DNA of 64,000 nt from Bradyrhizobiaceae bacterium PARB1 (GTDB lineage Bacteria > Pseudomonadota > Alphaproteobacteria > Rhizobiales > Xanthobacteraceae), in NCBI GenBank assembly GCA_002256345.1, contig NKIY01000002.1, positions 310,001-374,000 on the forward strand, written 5' to 3'. Each line of letters begins with the position of its first letter. Position 1 is the first letter of the stretch. This document shows, one piece after another, positions 17,944 through 26,323 of this stretch. The notes below the pieces were generated by a model. The model saw only the letters and a program-made list of their open reading frames with translations. It was not told the DNA's origin and searched no databases. A program made the position numbers and the translations under genes.

Positions 17944-19541
17944 ACCAGATGGTGACGCCTCCGAAGATTGAGATCATCCCGTCCTCGGCTCCGTTCTCCG
18001 AGGCGCAGCGCTCCTGGCTCAACGGCTTCTTCGCCGGTCTGTTGTCGGATGGCCCCGCGCCGCTATCGGCCGAGCAGGGCGCGGCGATCATAGAGGAGGA
18101 CGACGGCGCGCCGTGGCACGACCAGACCATGCCGATCGCCGACCGCATGAAACTGGCGGAGGGCAAGCCCGTCCGTCGCAGGATGATGGCGGCGATGGCG
18201 CAGCAGGATTGCGGCCAGTGTGGCTATAACTGCAACGATTATTCCGACGCCATCGCCTCCAAGGCCGAGTCGCGTCTCAATCTCTGTGTCCCTGGCGGCA
18301 AGGAAACTGCGCGGATTCTGAAGTCGCTCTATGAAGAACTCGACAAGGCACCGGCGGCAGGTGCTGCTCCGGTTGCAAAGCCAATCGTCGTGGAGCCTAT
18401 CGAAGCGGCCGCGCCGGACCCGTGCACCCTCGGCCGTTCGCGCGACAATCCCGCACCAGCGATCTTCCTTGGTCGTCGCCTGCTGAACGGTGCCGGCTCC
18501 GAGAAGGAGACCTGGCACATCGATTTCGATCTGTCGGGATGTGGGCTCGACTATGTAGTCGGCGATTCGTTCGGCATTTTCGCCAGCAACGATCTTGGCC
18601 ATGTCGATCAGATCATCGCGCTGCTTGGAGCTTCGCACACGACCGAGGTGCGTGGAAAGACCTTGCGCGACGTCCTGCAACACGAAGTGTCGCTGGCGCC
18701 TGCGCCGGATTCGCTATTCGAACTGCTCTCTTATCTGACCGGCGGCGCGCATCGTGCCAAGGCGCGTGCGCTGGCGCAGGGCGAGGATCCCGATGGCGAT
18801 GCTGCCACTCTCGATGTGATGGCGGCGCTACAGAAGTTTTCAGGCGTGCGACCGCATCCCGAAGCGTTCATCGAGGCGCTCGAGTCGCTGCAGCCGCGGC
18901 TTTATTCGATCTCGTCGTCGCATAATGCGACGCCCGGAAAACTGTCGCTCACCGTCGATACGGTTCGCTATGTGATCGGCAAGCGCAAACGGCATGGTCT
19001 TGCCTCGACCTTTCTCGCCGACCGCATCAAGCCGGGCGATGAACTCAAGGTCTATGTGCAGAAAGCCCACGGTTTCGCGCTGCCGGATAATCCGGAGACG
19101 CCGATCATCATGGTTGGTCCCGGCACCGGTATCGCTCCGTTCCGGGCCTTCTTGCATGATCGCAAGGCGACGCTGGCGCCCGGCAAGAACTGGCTCTTCT
19201 TCGGTCATCAGCGCAGCGCTTCGGATTTCTTCTATGCCGACGAGCTGAATGGGATGAAGAATGACGGCTTCCTGACGCGACTGTCGCTCGCGTGGTCGCG
19301 CGACACCGGAGAGAAGTTCTATGTCCAGGATCGCATGCGCGAGGTCGGCCGCGATCTTTGGGTGTGGCTCGCCGAGGGCGCTCATGTCTATGTCTGCGGC
19401 GATGCCAAACGCATGGCCAAGGACGTCGAGCGCGCTCTGGTGGACGTCACAGCGCAGCACGGCGCGCGTTCGATCGACGAGGCTGTTGCGTTTGTGAGTG
19501 AGCTGAAGAAGAAGGGCCGCTTCCAGCTCGACGTGTATTGA
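17940..19541 (+). CDS. CysJ-like reductase flavoprotein with RnfB-type [4Fe-4S] domain
   Basis: The 533-residue protein is the probable electron donor to NirA. Residues 18-35 (PFSEAQRSWLNGFFAGLL) match the N-terminal motif of CysJ. Instead of the FMN-binding flavodoxin domain there is a four-cysteine motif, C91-x2-C94-x3-C98 and C116 (CGQCGYNCNDYSDAI, then LNLCVPGG), closely resembling the [4Fe-4S] domain of RnfB. A linker leads to a ferredoxin-NADP reductase module: FAD domain with RLYSISSS, NADPH domain with MVGPGTGIAPFRAFL and YVCGDAKRM, ending DVY as in CysJ. The inferred path is NADPH to FAD to [4Fe-4S] to siroheme. The start overlaps the nirA stop by 4 bp. Confidence 0.85.
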   Translation: MNQMVTPPKIEIIPSSAPFSEAQRSWLNGFFAGLLSDGPAPLSAEQGAAIIEEDDGAPWHDQTMPIADRMKLAEGKPVRRRMMAAMAQQDCGQCGYNCNDYSDAIASKAESRLNLCVPGGKETARILKSLYEELDKAPAAGAAPVAKPIVVEPIEAAAPDPCTLGRSRDNPAPAIFLGRRLLNGAGSEKETWHIDFDLSGCGLDYVVGDSFGIFASNDLGHVDQIIALLGASHTTEVRGKTLRDVLQHEVSLAPAPDSLFELLSYLTGGAHRAKARALAQGEDPDGDAATLDVMAALQKFSGVRPHPEAFIEALESLQPRLYSISSSHNATPGKLSLTVDTVRYVIGKRKRHGLASTFLADRIKPGDELKVYVQKAHGFALPDNPETPIIMVGPGTGIAPFRAFLHDRKATLAPGKNWLFFGHQRSASDFFYADELNGMKNDGFLTRLSLAWSRDTGEKFYVQDRMREVGRDLWVWLAEGAHVYVCGDAKRMAKDVERALVDVTAQHGARSIDEAVAFVSELKKKGRFQLDVY

Positions 19542-19631
19542 TACGACGGAAAGTCGAAATGCACCACGGCGACGGCGCGATATAGAATGGTTCTCCGGGG
19601 CTATTCCTCGTCGTCTCCCCACGCTGCCTGA

Positions 19632-19652
19632 GTTGGAGATAATCTCTCCAAC
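19632..19652. promoter_or_regulatory. Perfect inverted repeat upstream of the sulfonate-type cluster
   Basis: GTTGGAGA-TAATC-TCTCCAAC is an 8-bp perfect dyad with a 5-base spacer, about 200 bp before the first gene of the ABC cluster. No T-run follows, so an operator is more likely than a terminator. The surrounding 311-bp interval (19542-19852) shows no coding potential. An AT-richer stretch (CATTCAAAATTCCATTTTATTGACC) follows the dyad and could hold the promoter. Confidence 0.4.
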
Positions 19653-19852
19653 ACCAGCGACATTCAAAATTCCATTTTATTGACCCTCATGCGTCGCGCC
19701 GCGCATTCTCGCTTCACCAACAACGGTGGCGTGAGAGTCGTAGGGCGCTGACGCCGCATACGAATTCAAACATTTCATCATCGTATCAGCGCGAGCTGCA
19801 ACGTTATGCCTTGCGCTAAGGGGCCGTGCTGTGCCTAAGCCGAGGAGACTGT

Positions 19853-20950
19853 ATGTCCGACAATGACAAGAAACGTGCGCCGCTGATGGATCGCCGCGCG
19901 CTGCTCGGGGCCGGCGCCGCAGCTGCGTTTGCAGCGCCGCTTGGCGTCTGGGGTGCGCAGGCCTTTCCGTTCAAGCAGGCATCGCCGATCGACTTTTCGG
20001 AATTTCCCATTTGCAAGGCATCGTCAGACGCGCCCGCACTCACCGGCGCGCCACGAAAACTGAAGCTGTCGTGGAATGCCGGCGCAGTTTGCCTGGCGCC
20101 GTTGCCGGTCGCCATCGATCATGGCTTCTTTGCCAAACAGAATCTCGACGTCGAACTCGTGAACTACAGCGGCTCTACCGACCAGTTGCTGGAAGCCATC
20201 GCCACCGGAAAGTCTGACGCAGGACTGGGTATGGCCCTGCGCTGGCTGAAGCCTCTGGAGCAGGGGTTTGACGTCAAGATCGTCGCCGGCACCCATGGCG
20301 GCTGCCTGCGCGCGCTGGCGCCGGCGAAGTCCGATGTGAAGGGCATCGCCGACTTCAAGGGCAAGGTGATCGCCGTCGGCGATATGGCTGGTCCGGACAA
20401 GAACTTCTTTTCGATCCAGCTCGCCAAGGCCGGTCTCAATCCGGACAAGGATGTCGAGTTTCGCCAGTATCCCGGCAATCTCGTGCGGCTGGCGCTGGAG
20501 AAGGGCGAGGCGCAGATCGGTCTTGCCTCCGATCCGCTCGCTTATCTCTGGCTCAAGGATGGAGAGTTCAAGGAGGTCGGCTCCAACCTCGACGGCGCAT
20601 ATCGCGACATCAGCTGCTGCATCGTCGGCGTGCGCGGTAGCTTGTTGCGGGCAGAGCCACTGGTGGCTCGTGCGTTGACCCAGGCGCTGCTCGATGCCGC
20701 GATGTTTGCGTCGCAGAACCCGGACAAGGCCGCTGCCTCGTTCCAGCCTTATGCGCCGAAGGCTGCGACCATCGAAGATCTGCAGGGCATGGTGAAATAT
20801 CACACCCATCATCACCATCCGGTCGGCGATCAGCTCAAGCGCGAACTGAAGACCTATGCGGATGAGCTGAAACAGGTGTCGGTGTTCAAGCCGTCCACCG
20901 ACACGGCCAAATTTGCGGAGCGCATCTATGCCGACGTATTCCGCGTCTGA
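19853..20950 (+). CDS. ABC importer substrate-binding protein, sulfonate/nitrate/taurine type
   Basis: The 365-residue protein starts with a twin-arginine-like signal (MDRRALLGAGAAAAFAAPLG, cut near AQAFP) and then has the SsuA/TauA/NrtA-like fold (KLKLSWNAGAVCLAPLPVAI, HGFFAKQNLDVELVNYSGST). ATG 19853 (MSDNDKK) has a GGAGAC ribosome-binding site; an in-frame upstream start lacks one. A His-rich patch, HTHHHHP, near residue 320 is unusual. The permease and ATPase genes follow with overlaps, so it feeds that transporter. Neighbouring SfnB- and SsuD-like oxidoreductases favour an organosulfur substrate over nitrate. Confidence 0.85.
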   Translation: MSDNDKKRAPLMDRRALLGAGAAAAFAAPLGVWGAQAFPFKQASPIDFSEFPICKASSDAPALTGAPRKLKLSWNAGAVCLAPLPVAIDHGFFAKQNLDVELVNYSGSTDQLLEAIATGKSDAGLGMALRWLKPLEQGFDVKIVAGTHGGCLRALAPAKSDVKGIADFKGKVIAVGDMAGPDKNFFSIQLAKAGLNPDKDVEFRQYPGNLVRLALEKGEAQIGLASDPLAYLWLKDGEFKEVGSNLDGAYRDISCCIVGVRGSLLRAEPLVARALTQALLDAAMFASQNPDKAAASFQPYAPKAATIEDLQGMVKYHTHHHHPVGDQLKRELKTYADELKQVSVFKPSTDTAKFAERIYADVFRV

Positions 20951-21968
20951 TATCGCGCCGACCGGCGTCGACCGCGAGAGCCTTGTCGTCGCAGGCGATG
21001 GCGGCCTCGCGATCGCCGGCAAGCTGCGTCCGACACTGTCGGGCGTTGGCGCGGGAGCGACCTGGCTAGCTTTCGGCTGGTCCAGCCTGCACTGGCCCGA
21101 TATCGGCGACTGGGCGCGCACCGACGCCGTCGCCTATGTGGCCTTCGGCGTCGCCGCCCTGATCGTCGTGACGACGACGGCGCATGCTGTGCTCGGCCGG
21201 TTCGGGCAGGGCATGCAGCAGCGCGCGCCATGGCTGCTCGCACTCGGCGTCTTCCTGACCGTCTGGGAGCTGGCCACCGCCAAATTCGGCTGGCTGCCGC
21301 TGCCGTTCTTCCCGCCGCCGCAGTCGATCGTCGAGGTCTATACCGACGATCTGCCAAAATTGCTCGACAGCGTGGTCGCGTCGGTGAAGCTGCAGCTCGG
21401 CGGCTATTTCATCGGCGCCGCCGTCGGCTTCCTCACCGGCGTCTCCATCGGCTGGTCGCGTCTCGCCGGCTATTGGGTGCACCCGATCCTGCGCTTCATC
21501 GGACCGCTGCCGGCAACCGCTTGGTTGCCGATCGCCTTCTTTACCTTCCCGTCAAGCTGGAGCGCCTCGACCTTCCTCATCGCACTCGCCACCGGCTTTC
21601 CGGTGACGGTGCTGACCTGGTCCGGCGTCGCCAGCGTGAGCAGCGCCTATTACGACGTCGCGCGCACGCTTGGCGCGAGGCCGTCTTTCCTCGTCACCAA
21701 GGTCGCGATTCCAGCAGCTCTGCCGCATGTCTTCGTTGGCCTGTTCATGGGGCTCGGCGCGTCTTTCGCTGTGCTGGTCGTCGCCGAGATGATCGGCGTG
21801 AAAGCCGGGCTTGGCTGGTATCTGCAATGGGCACAGGGATGGGCTTCCTACAACAATATGTACGCGGCATTGATTGTGATGTCGCTGCTCTGCTCGGGGG
21901 CCATTACGCTCCTGTTCCGAGTCCGCGACCGCCTTCTGGTCTGGCAGAAGGGAGTCGTGAAATGGTAG
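20928..21968 (+). CDS. ABC importer permease, sulfonate/nitrate/taurine type
   Basis: The 346-residue membrane protein has the BPD_transp_1 core in its second half with an EAA loop (SSAYYDVARTLGARPSFLVTK) typical of SsuC/TauC/NrtB. An extra hydrophobic N-terminal third (residues about 25-90, two to three segments) is not present in E. coli SsuC. ATG 20928 has GGAG at 20917-20920 with 7-base spacing and starts inside the 3' end of the binding-protein gene, a 23-bp overlap. A further ATG at 20913 is less well placed. It overlaps the ATPase gene by 7 bp. Confidence 0.88.
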   Translation: MPTYSASDIAPTGVDRESLVVAGDGGLAIAGKLRPTLSGVGAGATWLAFGWSSLHWPDIGDWARTDAVAYVAFGVAALIVVTTTAHAVLGRFGQGMQQRAPWLLALGVFLTVWELATAKFGWLPLPFFPPPQSIVEVYTDDLPKLLDSVVASVKLQLGGYFIGAAVGFLTGVSIGWSRLAGYWVHPILRFIGPLPATAWLPIAFFTFPSSWSASTFLIALATGFPVTVLTWSGVASVSSAYYDVARTLGARPSFLVTKVAIPAALPHVFVGLFMGLGASFAVLVVAEMIGVKAGLGWYLQWAQGWASYNNMYAALIVMSLLCSGAITLLFRVRDRLLVWQKGVVKW

Positions 21969-22753
21969 CGCTCGCCAGAGCCGTGCCGGCCGAGGCCACG
22001 GGCGCCTCGCTGGAGATCGCCGGCGTCAGCCATGCCTTCGATATCGACGGCAATATACTGCCTGTTCTCGACGACGTGACGATCAAGGTTGCGCCCGGCG
22101 AGTTCGTCGCGCTGCTCGGTCCGTCAGGATGCGGCAAGTCCACACTGTTGCGTCTCGTCGCGGGTCTTGAACCGCCGTGTGCAGGCACCCTGGCCGAAGA
22201 TGGCGAGGCTATCACTGGTCCATACCCGTCACGCGTCGTGGTGTTTCAGGATCCGACATTATTTCCGTGGTGTACGGTCTGGGATAATGTGGCGCTTGGA
22301 CTGGAAGCGCAGGGCGTTCTGAAGACGCAGCGCCATCGCGTCGATGCTGCCATCGATCTCGTTGGCCTCGGTGCGTTCCGAAAAGCCTATCCGCACCAGC
22401 TCTCCGGAGGCATGGCGCAGCGCGTCGCGCTGGCACGTGCGCTTGTCAACGATCCGCGCATCCTTGTGCTCGACGAACCGCTCGGCAAGCTGGACTCACT
22501 GACACGCATCACCATGCAGTCGGAACTCGTCTCGCTCTGGCAGCGCAACGGATTCACCGCGCTCCTGGTGACACATGACGTTGAGGAAGCGCTGTTCCTC
22601 GCCAACCGCGTCATCGTGTTCAGCGATCGTCCTGCGCGGGTGAAGGCGGATATTTCCGTCGATCGTCCGTATCCCCGCCACCGCGGCGATCCGTATCTGG
22701 CGGAACTGCGACGCGACATTCTCGGTCTGCTGGGACTCGATGCCACATGGTGA
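21962..22753 (+). CDS. ABC importer ATPase, sulfonate/nitrate/taurine type
   Basis: The 263-residue ATPase energises the preceding permease. Motifs: Walker A LLGPSGCGKST, Q-loop VVFQDPTLFPW, signature LSGGMAQRVALARAL, Walker B ILVLDEPLGKLD, and switch histidine VTHDVEEALFLANRV, the pattern of SsuB/TauB/NrtD. The start ATG 21962 overlaps the permease stop. The ORF is open far upstream, but that part is antisense-like shadow over the permease. It is probably the last gene before a weak terminator. Confidence 0.9.
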   Translation: MVALARAVPAEATGASLEIAGVSHAFDIDGNILPVLDDVTIKVAPGEFVALLGPSGCGKSTLLRLVAGLEPPCAGTLAEDGEAITGPYPSRVVVFQDPTLFPWCTVWDNVALGLEAQGVLKTQRHRVDAAIDLVGLGAFRKAYPHQLSGGMAQRVALARALVNDPRILVLDEPLGKLDSLTRITMQSELVSLWQRNGFTALLVTHDVEEALFLANRVIVFSDRPARVKADISVDRPYPRHRGDPYLAELRRDILGLLGLDATW

Positions 22754-22779
22754 ACACCGCAGCACAAATCCGCACGAAT

Positions 22780-22814
22780 GATCTTCTCTGTCGAAGATCG
22801 CGGAGAGAATTTTT
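22780..22814 (+). terminator. Possible terminator after the ABC genes
   Basis: GATCTTC/GAAGATC (22780-22799) and, alternatively, TTCTCT/AGAGAA (22784-22809) can pair. The second stem is followed directly by TTTTT (22810-22814). The stems are short and only moderately GC-rich, and the next gene runs in the same direction, so readthrough or attenuation is possible. Confidence 0.35.
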
Positions 22815-22972
22815 CATCTGCCCGCCGTGATGGACATAGCGCGTGTGTCGTTATTTCCCGCCACCGCTTGTAACAGCGGCCAAACGGTCTTTTCTCCATG
22901 CAGCAGATACAGGCGAGGGCCGTCTATCGCGGCCTTCGGATACCACACAGACAGCGCGGGCCGTTTTCTATC

Positions 22973-24115
22973 ATGGACGCCATTCCGGGAATCATCGACA
23001 GGGTCAGTTTGCTGACACCGGGTTTCGCGGAGCGTGCGTCCCTGCATGACCGCACCGCCGGCTTCCCGTTCGAGAACTTTCAGGAGCTTGCCGACGCCGG
23101 CCTGCTTGCACTCCCGGTGCCGAAAGCCATCGGCGGCGGAGGCGGCAGCGTTGCCGACGCTGTCCGCGTCGTCGGTCTCGTGGCCGCGGCGGATGCCGCC
23201 ACTGGCCTCGTTCTGGCGATGCATTACATCCATCATCTCGTCATCGCGAAGAATGGTCATTGGCCGGCGTCGCTTGCGGAGAAAGTCGGCCGGGACGCCA
23301 TCGACGACATCGCGCTGATCAACGCGCTGCGCGTCGAGCCCGATCTCGGTTCGCCCGCGCGTGGCGGCCTACCGGCGACTATCGCGCGTCGCACGCCCGA
23401 AGGTTGGCGAATCTCCGGCCGCAAGATCTATTCAACGGGCGCACCGATCCTGAAATGGATGACGGTGTGGGCGAAGACCGACGAGGCCGACATACGCGTC
23501 GGTCAGTTCCTGGTGCCGGCAAAATCCGATGGTATTCGCATTGTTGAGACTTGGGACCATCTCGGATTGCGTGCGAGCGGCAGCCACGACGTCGTGTTCG
23601 ACGACGTTCTGATCCCACTTGATCATGAGATCGACGTGCGCCCGCCTGCCGCCTGGGGCCCGCCAGATGTGGCGCAGGCGACCATTCAGGCCGTGCTGGT
23701 CGGTGCGGTCTATGATGGCGTCGCCCGTGCCGCCCGCGACTGGCTGATCGAGTTTCTCAGGACCCGCGTGCCATCGAGCCTGGGCGCGCCGCTATCGACG
23801 CTGCCGCGTGCACAGGAAATCGTCGGCGGTATCGAAGCGAAACTCGCCGTCAATGCACGCCTGCTGAACAGTTTTGCGAGCGACATCGATGGCCGCGTCT
23901 CCCTCTCGGCAAGCGAGGGCAATATCGTCAAGCTTACGGTTACCAATAACGCCGTGGCGACGGTCGAGGACGCGTTATCGCTGACCAGCAATCATGGTCT
24001 CACCCGCGCCAACCCGCTCGAACGGCACTATCGCGACGTCCTCTGCGGACGTGTGCATACGCCGCAGGACGACAGCACTCGTATAGCCGCCGGCCGCCGC
24101 GCGCTCGGCATCTGA
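22973..24115 (+). CDS. Acyl-CoA dehydrogenase-fold flavoprotein, SfnB/DszC-like
   Basis: The 380-residue protein has the acyl-CoA dehydrogenase fold: an N-terminal helical domain (FPFENFQELADAGLLALPVP), a beta domain (GWRISGRKIYSTGAPILKWM, LGLRASGSHDVVFDDVLIP) and a C-terminal helical domain. LGLRASGS and the absence of an obvious catalytic glutamate in the usual place are features of the FMN-using monooxygenase branch (DszC, SfnB) that works with sulfur compounds. The placement between a sulfonate-type ABC transporter and an SsuD-like monooxygenase supports a role in scavenging sulfur. ATG 22973 is chosen as the start because family similarity begins with MDAIPGIIDRV. Confidence 0.8.
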   Translation: MDAIPGIIDRVSLLTPGFAERASLHDRTAGFPFENFQELADAGLLALPVPKAIGGGGGSVADAVRVVGLVAAADAATGLVLAMHYIHHLVIAKNGHWPASLAEKVGRDAIDDIALINALRVEPDLGSPARGGLPATIARRTPEGWRISGRKIYSTGAPILKWMTVWAKTDEADIRVGQFLVPAKSDGIRIVETWDHLGLRASGSHDVVFDDVLIPLDHEIDVRPPAAWGPPDVAQATIQAVLVGAVYDGVARAARDWLIEFLRTRVPSSLGAPLSTLPRAQEIVGGIEAKLAVNARLLNSFASDIDGRVSLSASEGNIVKLTVTNNAVATVEDALSLTSNHGLTRANPLERHYRDVLCGRVHTPQDDSTRIAAGRRALGI

Positions 24116-24143
24116 CAATCACCATCCGGAATTGGAGGAAGAC

Positions 24144-25238
24144 ATGTCCGTCGAATTCATCGGTTTCATCACCAACAATGACGCATCCGAGACCCGCGTT
24201 CGTTCTGGTCCGGTGATCGATCCCGCCTATATCGAGACTGTCGCGAAGGCGCATGAACTCGCCGGCTTCGATCGCGCGCTGCTCGCGTTTCATTCGACCA
24301 CCCCGGACGGTCTGCAGGTCGCCCAGCATGCGCTCGGCGCCACTCAGAAACTGAAAGTGATGATCGCACAGCGTCCCGGCTTTACCGCGCCGACGGTGCT
24401 GGCACGCCAGCTTGCGACCATCGAGAATTTCCACAACGGCCGCGTCTCGCTGCATGTGATCACCGGCGGCAATGCCAAGGAGCTTCGGCAGGACGGCAAC
24501 ACGCTGGACGACAAAGATGAGCGTTATGCCCGCACCGGCGAGTGGCTCGACATCATCAAGCAGGAGTGGATCAGCGAAAAGCCGTTCGACTACCATGGCA
24601 AATATTATCAGGTCGAAGGCGGGTTCTCGCAGGTGAAGCCGACCGTGCCGATCCACGTCTTCGTCGGCGGCGCATCGGATGCAGCCATCGAGGTCTCCGG
24701 CAAGCACGCGGACACCTTTGCGCTGTGGGGCGAGTCCTACGCGCAGGTCCGCGATGTGACCACCCGTGTCCGCGCCGCCGCCAAGAAGTATGGCCGCCCG
24801 TCGCCGCGCTTCAGCCTGTCGGTACGGCCGATCATCGCCGACACCGAGGAGAAGGCCTGGGCCAAGGCCGACGATATTCTCGCTCGTGCCACCGCGCTGC
24901 AGGACCAAACCGGCTATCGCAAGCCGGCAGATGGTCATGCCACCGACGGTGCCAAGCGTCTGCTGGCGCTGGCGGAGCAGGGCACCCGGATCGACAAGCG
25001 GCTGTGGACCGAAATCGCAAAACTCACCGGCGCCAACAGCAACACGACGGCGCTGGTCGGCACCCCGGAACAGGTCGCCGAAGTCTTTGCCGACTATTAC
25101 GATCTCGGCGTCAGCCACTTCCTGATCCGTGGTTTCGATCCGCTGATCGATGCGATCGACTATGGTCGCGAACTGATCCCTGCGACGCGCGCGCTGATTG
25201 CGGCGCGCGAGGCGGACAGGGGAGTTGTCGCAGCATGA
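24144..25238 (+). CDS. LLM-class FMN-dependent monooxygenase, SsuD-like
   Basis: The 364-residue (beta/alpha)8 luciferase-like monooxygenase resembles SsuD alkanesulfonate monooxygenase and related dialkylsulfone monooxygenases. Supporting blocks are GFDRALLAFHSTTPDGLQ, FHNGRVSLHVITGGNAKELR, HGKYYQVEGGFSQVKPTVP and FVGGASDAAIEVSGKHAD. The enzyme would need FMNH2 from a separate reductase, which is not in the window. A strong ribosome-binding site (GGAGGAAG) precedes ATG 24144. The stop overlaps the next start (ATGA). The likely reaction is oxygenolytic C-S cleavage of an aliphatic sulfonate or sulfone; the substrate is an inference from context. Confidence 0.86.
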   Translation: MSVEFIGFITNNDASETRVRSGPVIDPAYIETVAKAHELAGFDRALLAFHSTTPDGLQVAQHALGATQKLKVMIAQRPGFTAPTVLARQLATIENFHNGRVSLHVITGGNAKELRQDGNTLDDKDERYARTGEWLDIIKQEWISEKPFDYHGKYYQVEGGFSQVKPTVPIHVFVGGASDAAIEVSGKHADTFALWGESYAQVRDVTTRVRAAAKKYGRPSPRFSLSVRPIIADTEEKAWAKADDILARATALQDQTGYRKPADGHATDGAKRLLALAEQGTRIDKRLWTEIAKLTGANSNTTALVGTPEQVAEVFADYYDLGVSHFLIRGFDPLIDAIDYGRELIPATRALIAAREADRGVVAA

Positions 25239-26179
25239 AAGGTCTTGCATTTGCGATCGGTTTGGTTGCGGCGGCCCTTGTCAATTCCGCCCATGCCGAG
25301 ACGACGCTGGTCGTCGGCGATCAGAAAGGCAATGCGCGCGCCGTGATGGAGGCATCCGGCGTGCTCAAGGACGTGCCCTACAAGATCGAGTGGAAGGAGT
25401 TCGCCGCAGCCGCGCCGTTGCTGGAAGCACTCGGCGCCGGCGCACTCGATAGCGGACTTGTGGGCGATGCGCCCTTTACGTTTGCCGCAGCGGCCAATGT
25501 GCCGGTCAAGGCGATCGGCGCGATCCGGCAGACCGGCGACGGTCTGGCCGTTTTGGTGCCGAAGGATTCCCCGATCAAGAGTTTTGACGATCTGAAGGGC
25601 AAGAAGATCGCCACCGGCCGTGGCTCGATCGGGCATCAGCTCGTTCTTGCTGCACTTGAGAAGAAAGGCTGGACGGCCAGCGATGTGCAGATCGTGTTCC
25701 TCGCGCCGTCGGATGCCAAGGTCGCTTATACCCGTGGCTCCGTCGATGCATGGTCGACTTGGGAGCCTTATGTGAGTCAGGAAGAGGTGCTGTTCCAGTC
25801 GCGCGTCCTGCTCAACGCCGAGGGGCTGACATCGGGGCTCAGCTTTGTCGTGGCGACCCCGAATGCCATCCGCGACAAGCATGCCGAACTCGAGGATTAT
25901 CTACGCCGCCTCACCACGGCCCGCGCCTGGGCACTGAAGAACGCAGATACCTACGCGCAGACCTGGGGCAAGCTGATGAATGTGGCGCCGTCGGTGCCAC
26001 TGAACTGGCTGAACCGCGCGCAGGTCAGGATCGCGCCGGTCGATGACGGCGTTGTCGCCGATGAACAGAAGACGATCGACCTGTATCTGCGCAGCGGGCT
26101 GATCAAGCAGAAGCTTGACGCCAATGCGCTGGTGGACCGCTCGTTCAATGATGCGATCGGCAAGGGAGCGGGATTGTAG
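25235..26179 (+). CDS. Second sulfonate-type ABC substrate-binding protein, SsuA-like
   Basis: The 314-residue periplasmic protein has a Sec signal peptide (MKGLAFAIGLVAAALVNSAHA) and the SsuA-type NMT1/binding-protein-2 fold: TTLVVGDQKGNARAVMEASG, DSGLVGDAPFTFAAAA, KKIATGRGSIGHQLVLAALE, VDAWSTWEPYVS. It overlaps the SsuD-like gene by 4 bp. No permease or ATPase follows, so it either shares the transporter at 20928-22753 or a distant one. The cluster thus carries two binding proteins, one Tat-type and one Sec-type, for a single visible transporter. Confidence 0.87.
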   Translation: MKGLAFAIGLVAAALVNSAHAETTLVVGDQKGNARAVMEASGVLKDVPYKIEWKEFAAAAPLLEALGAGALDSGLVGDAPFTFAAAANVPVKAIGAIRQTGDGLAVLVPKDSPIKSFDDLKGKKIATGRGSIGHQLVLAALEKKGWTASDVQIVFLAPSDAKVAYTRGSVDAWSTWEPYVSQEEVLFQSRVLLNAEGLTSGLSFVVATPNAIRDKHAELEDYLRRLTTARAWALKNADTYAQTWGKLMNVAPSVPLNWLNRAQVRIAPVDDGVVADEQKTIDLYLRSGLIKQKLDANALVDRSFNDAIGKGAGL

Positions 26180-26323
26180 ATCACGCCGATTTTCGCTCTG
26201 CAAGTTCCATGATGCCCGGCCTCGTGCCGGCCGTTTGCGCTTTCATGGGGACTATCCGTAAATCCACGTATGGCCGGTCTCCGGCGCTCGGCACAGGATC
26301 GCCGTCAAACGGAGGTCCATTCC

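Noticed and set aside
16156-19541. Reading the siroheme enzyme and flavoprotein as sulfite reductase CysIJ
   Set aside because: The CTG at the first cluster cysteine and the directly upstream nasST favour nitrite; the flavoprotein also lacks the flavodoxin domain of CysJ.
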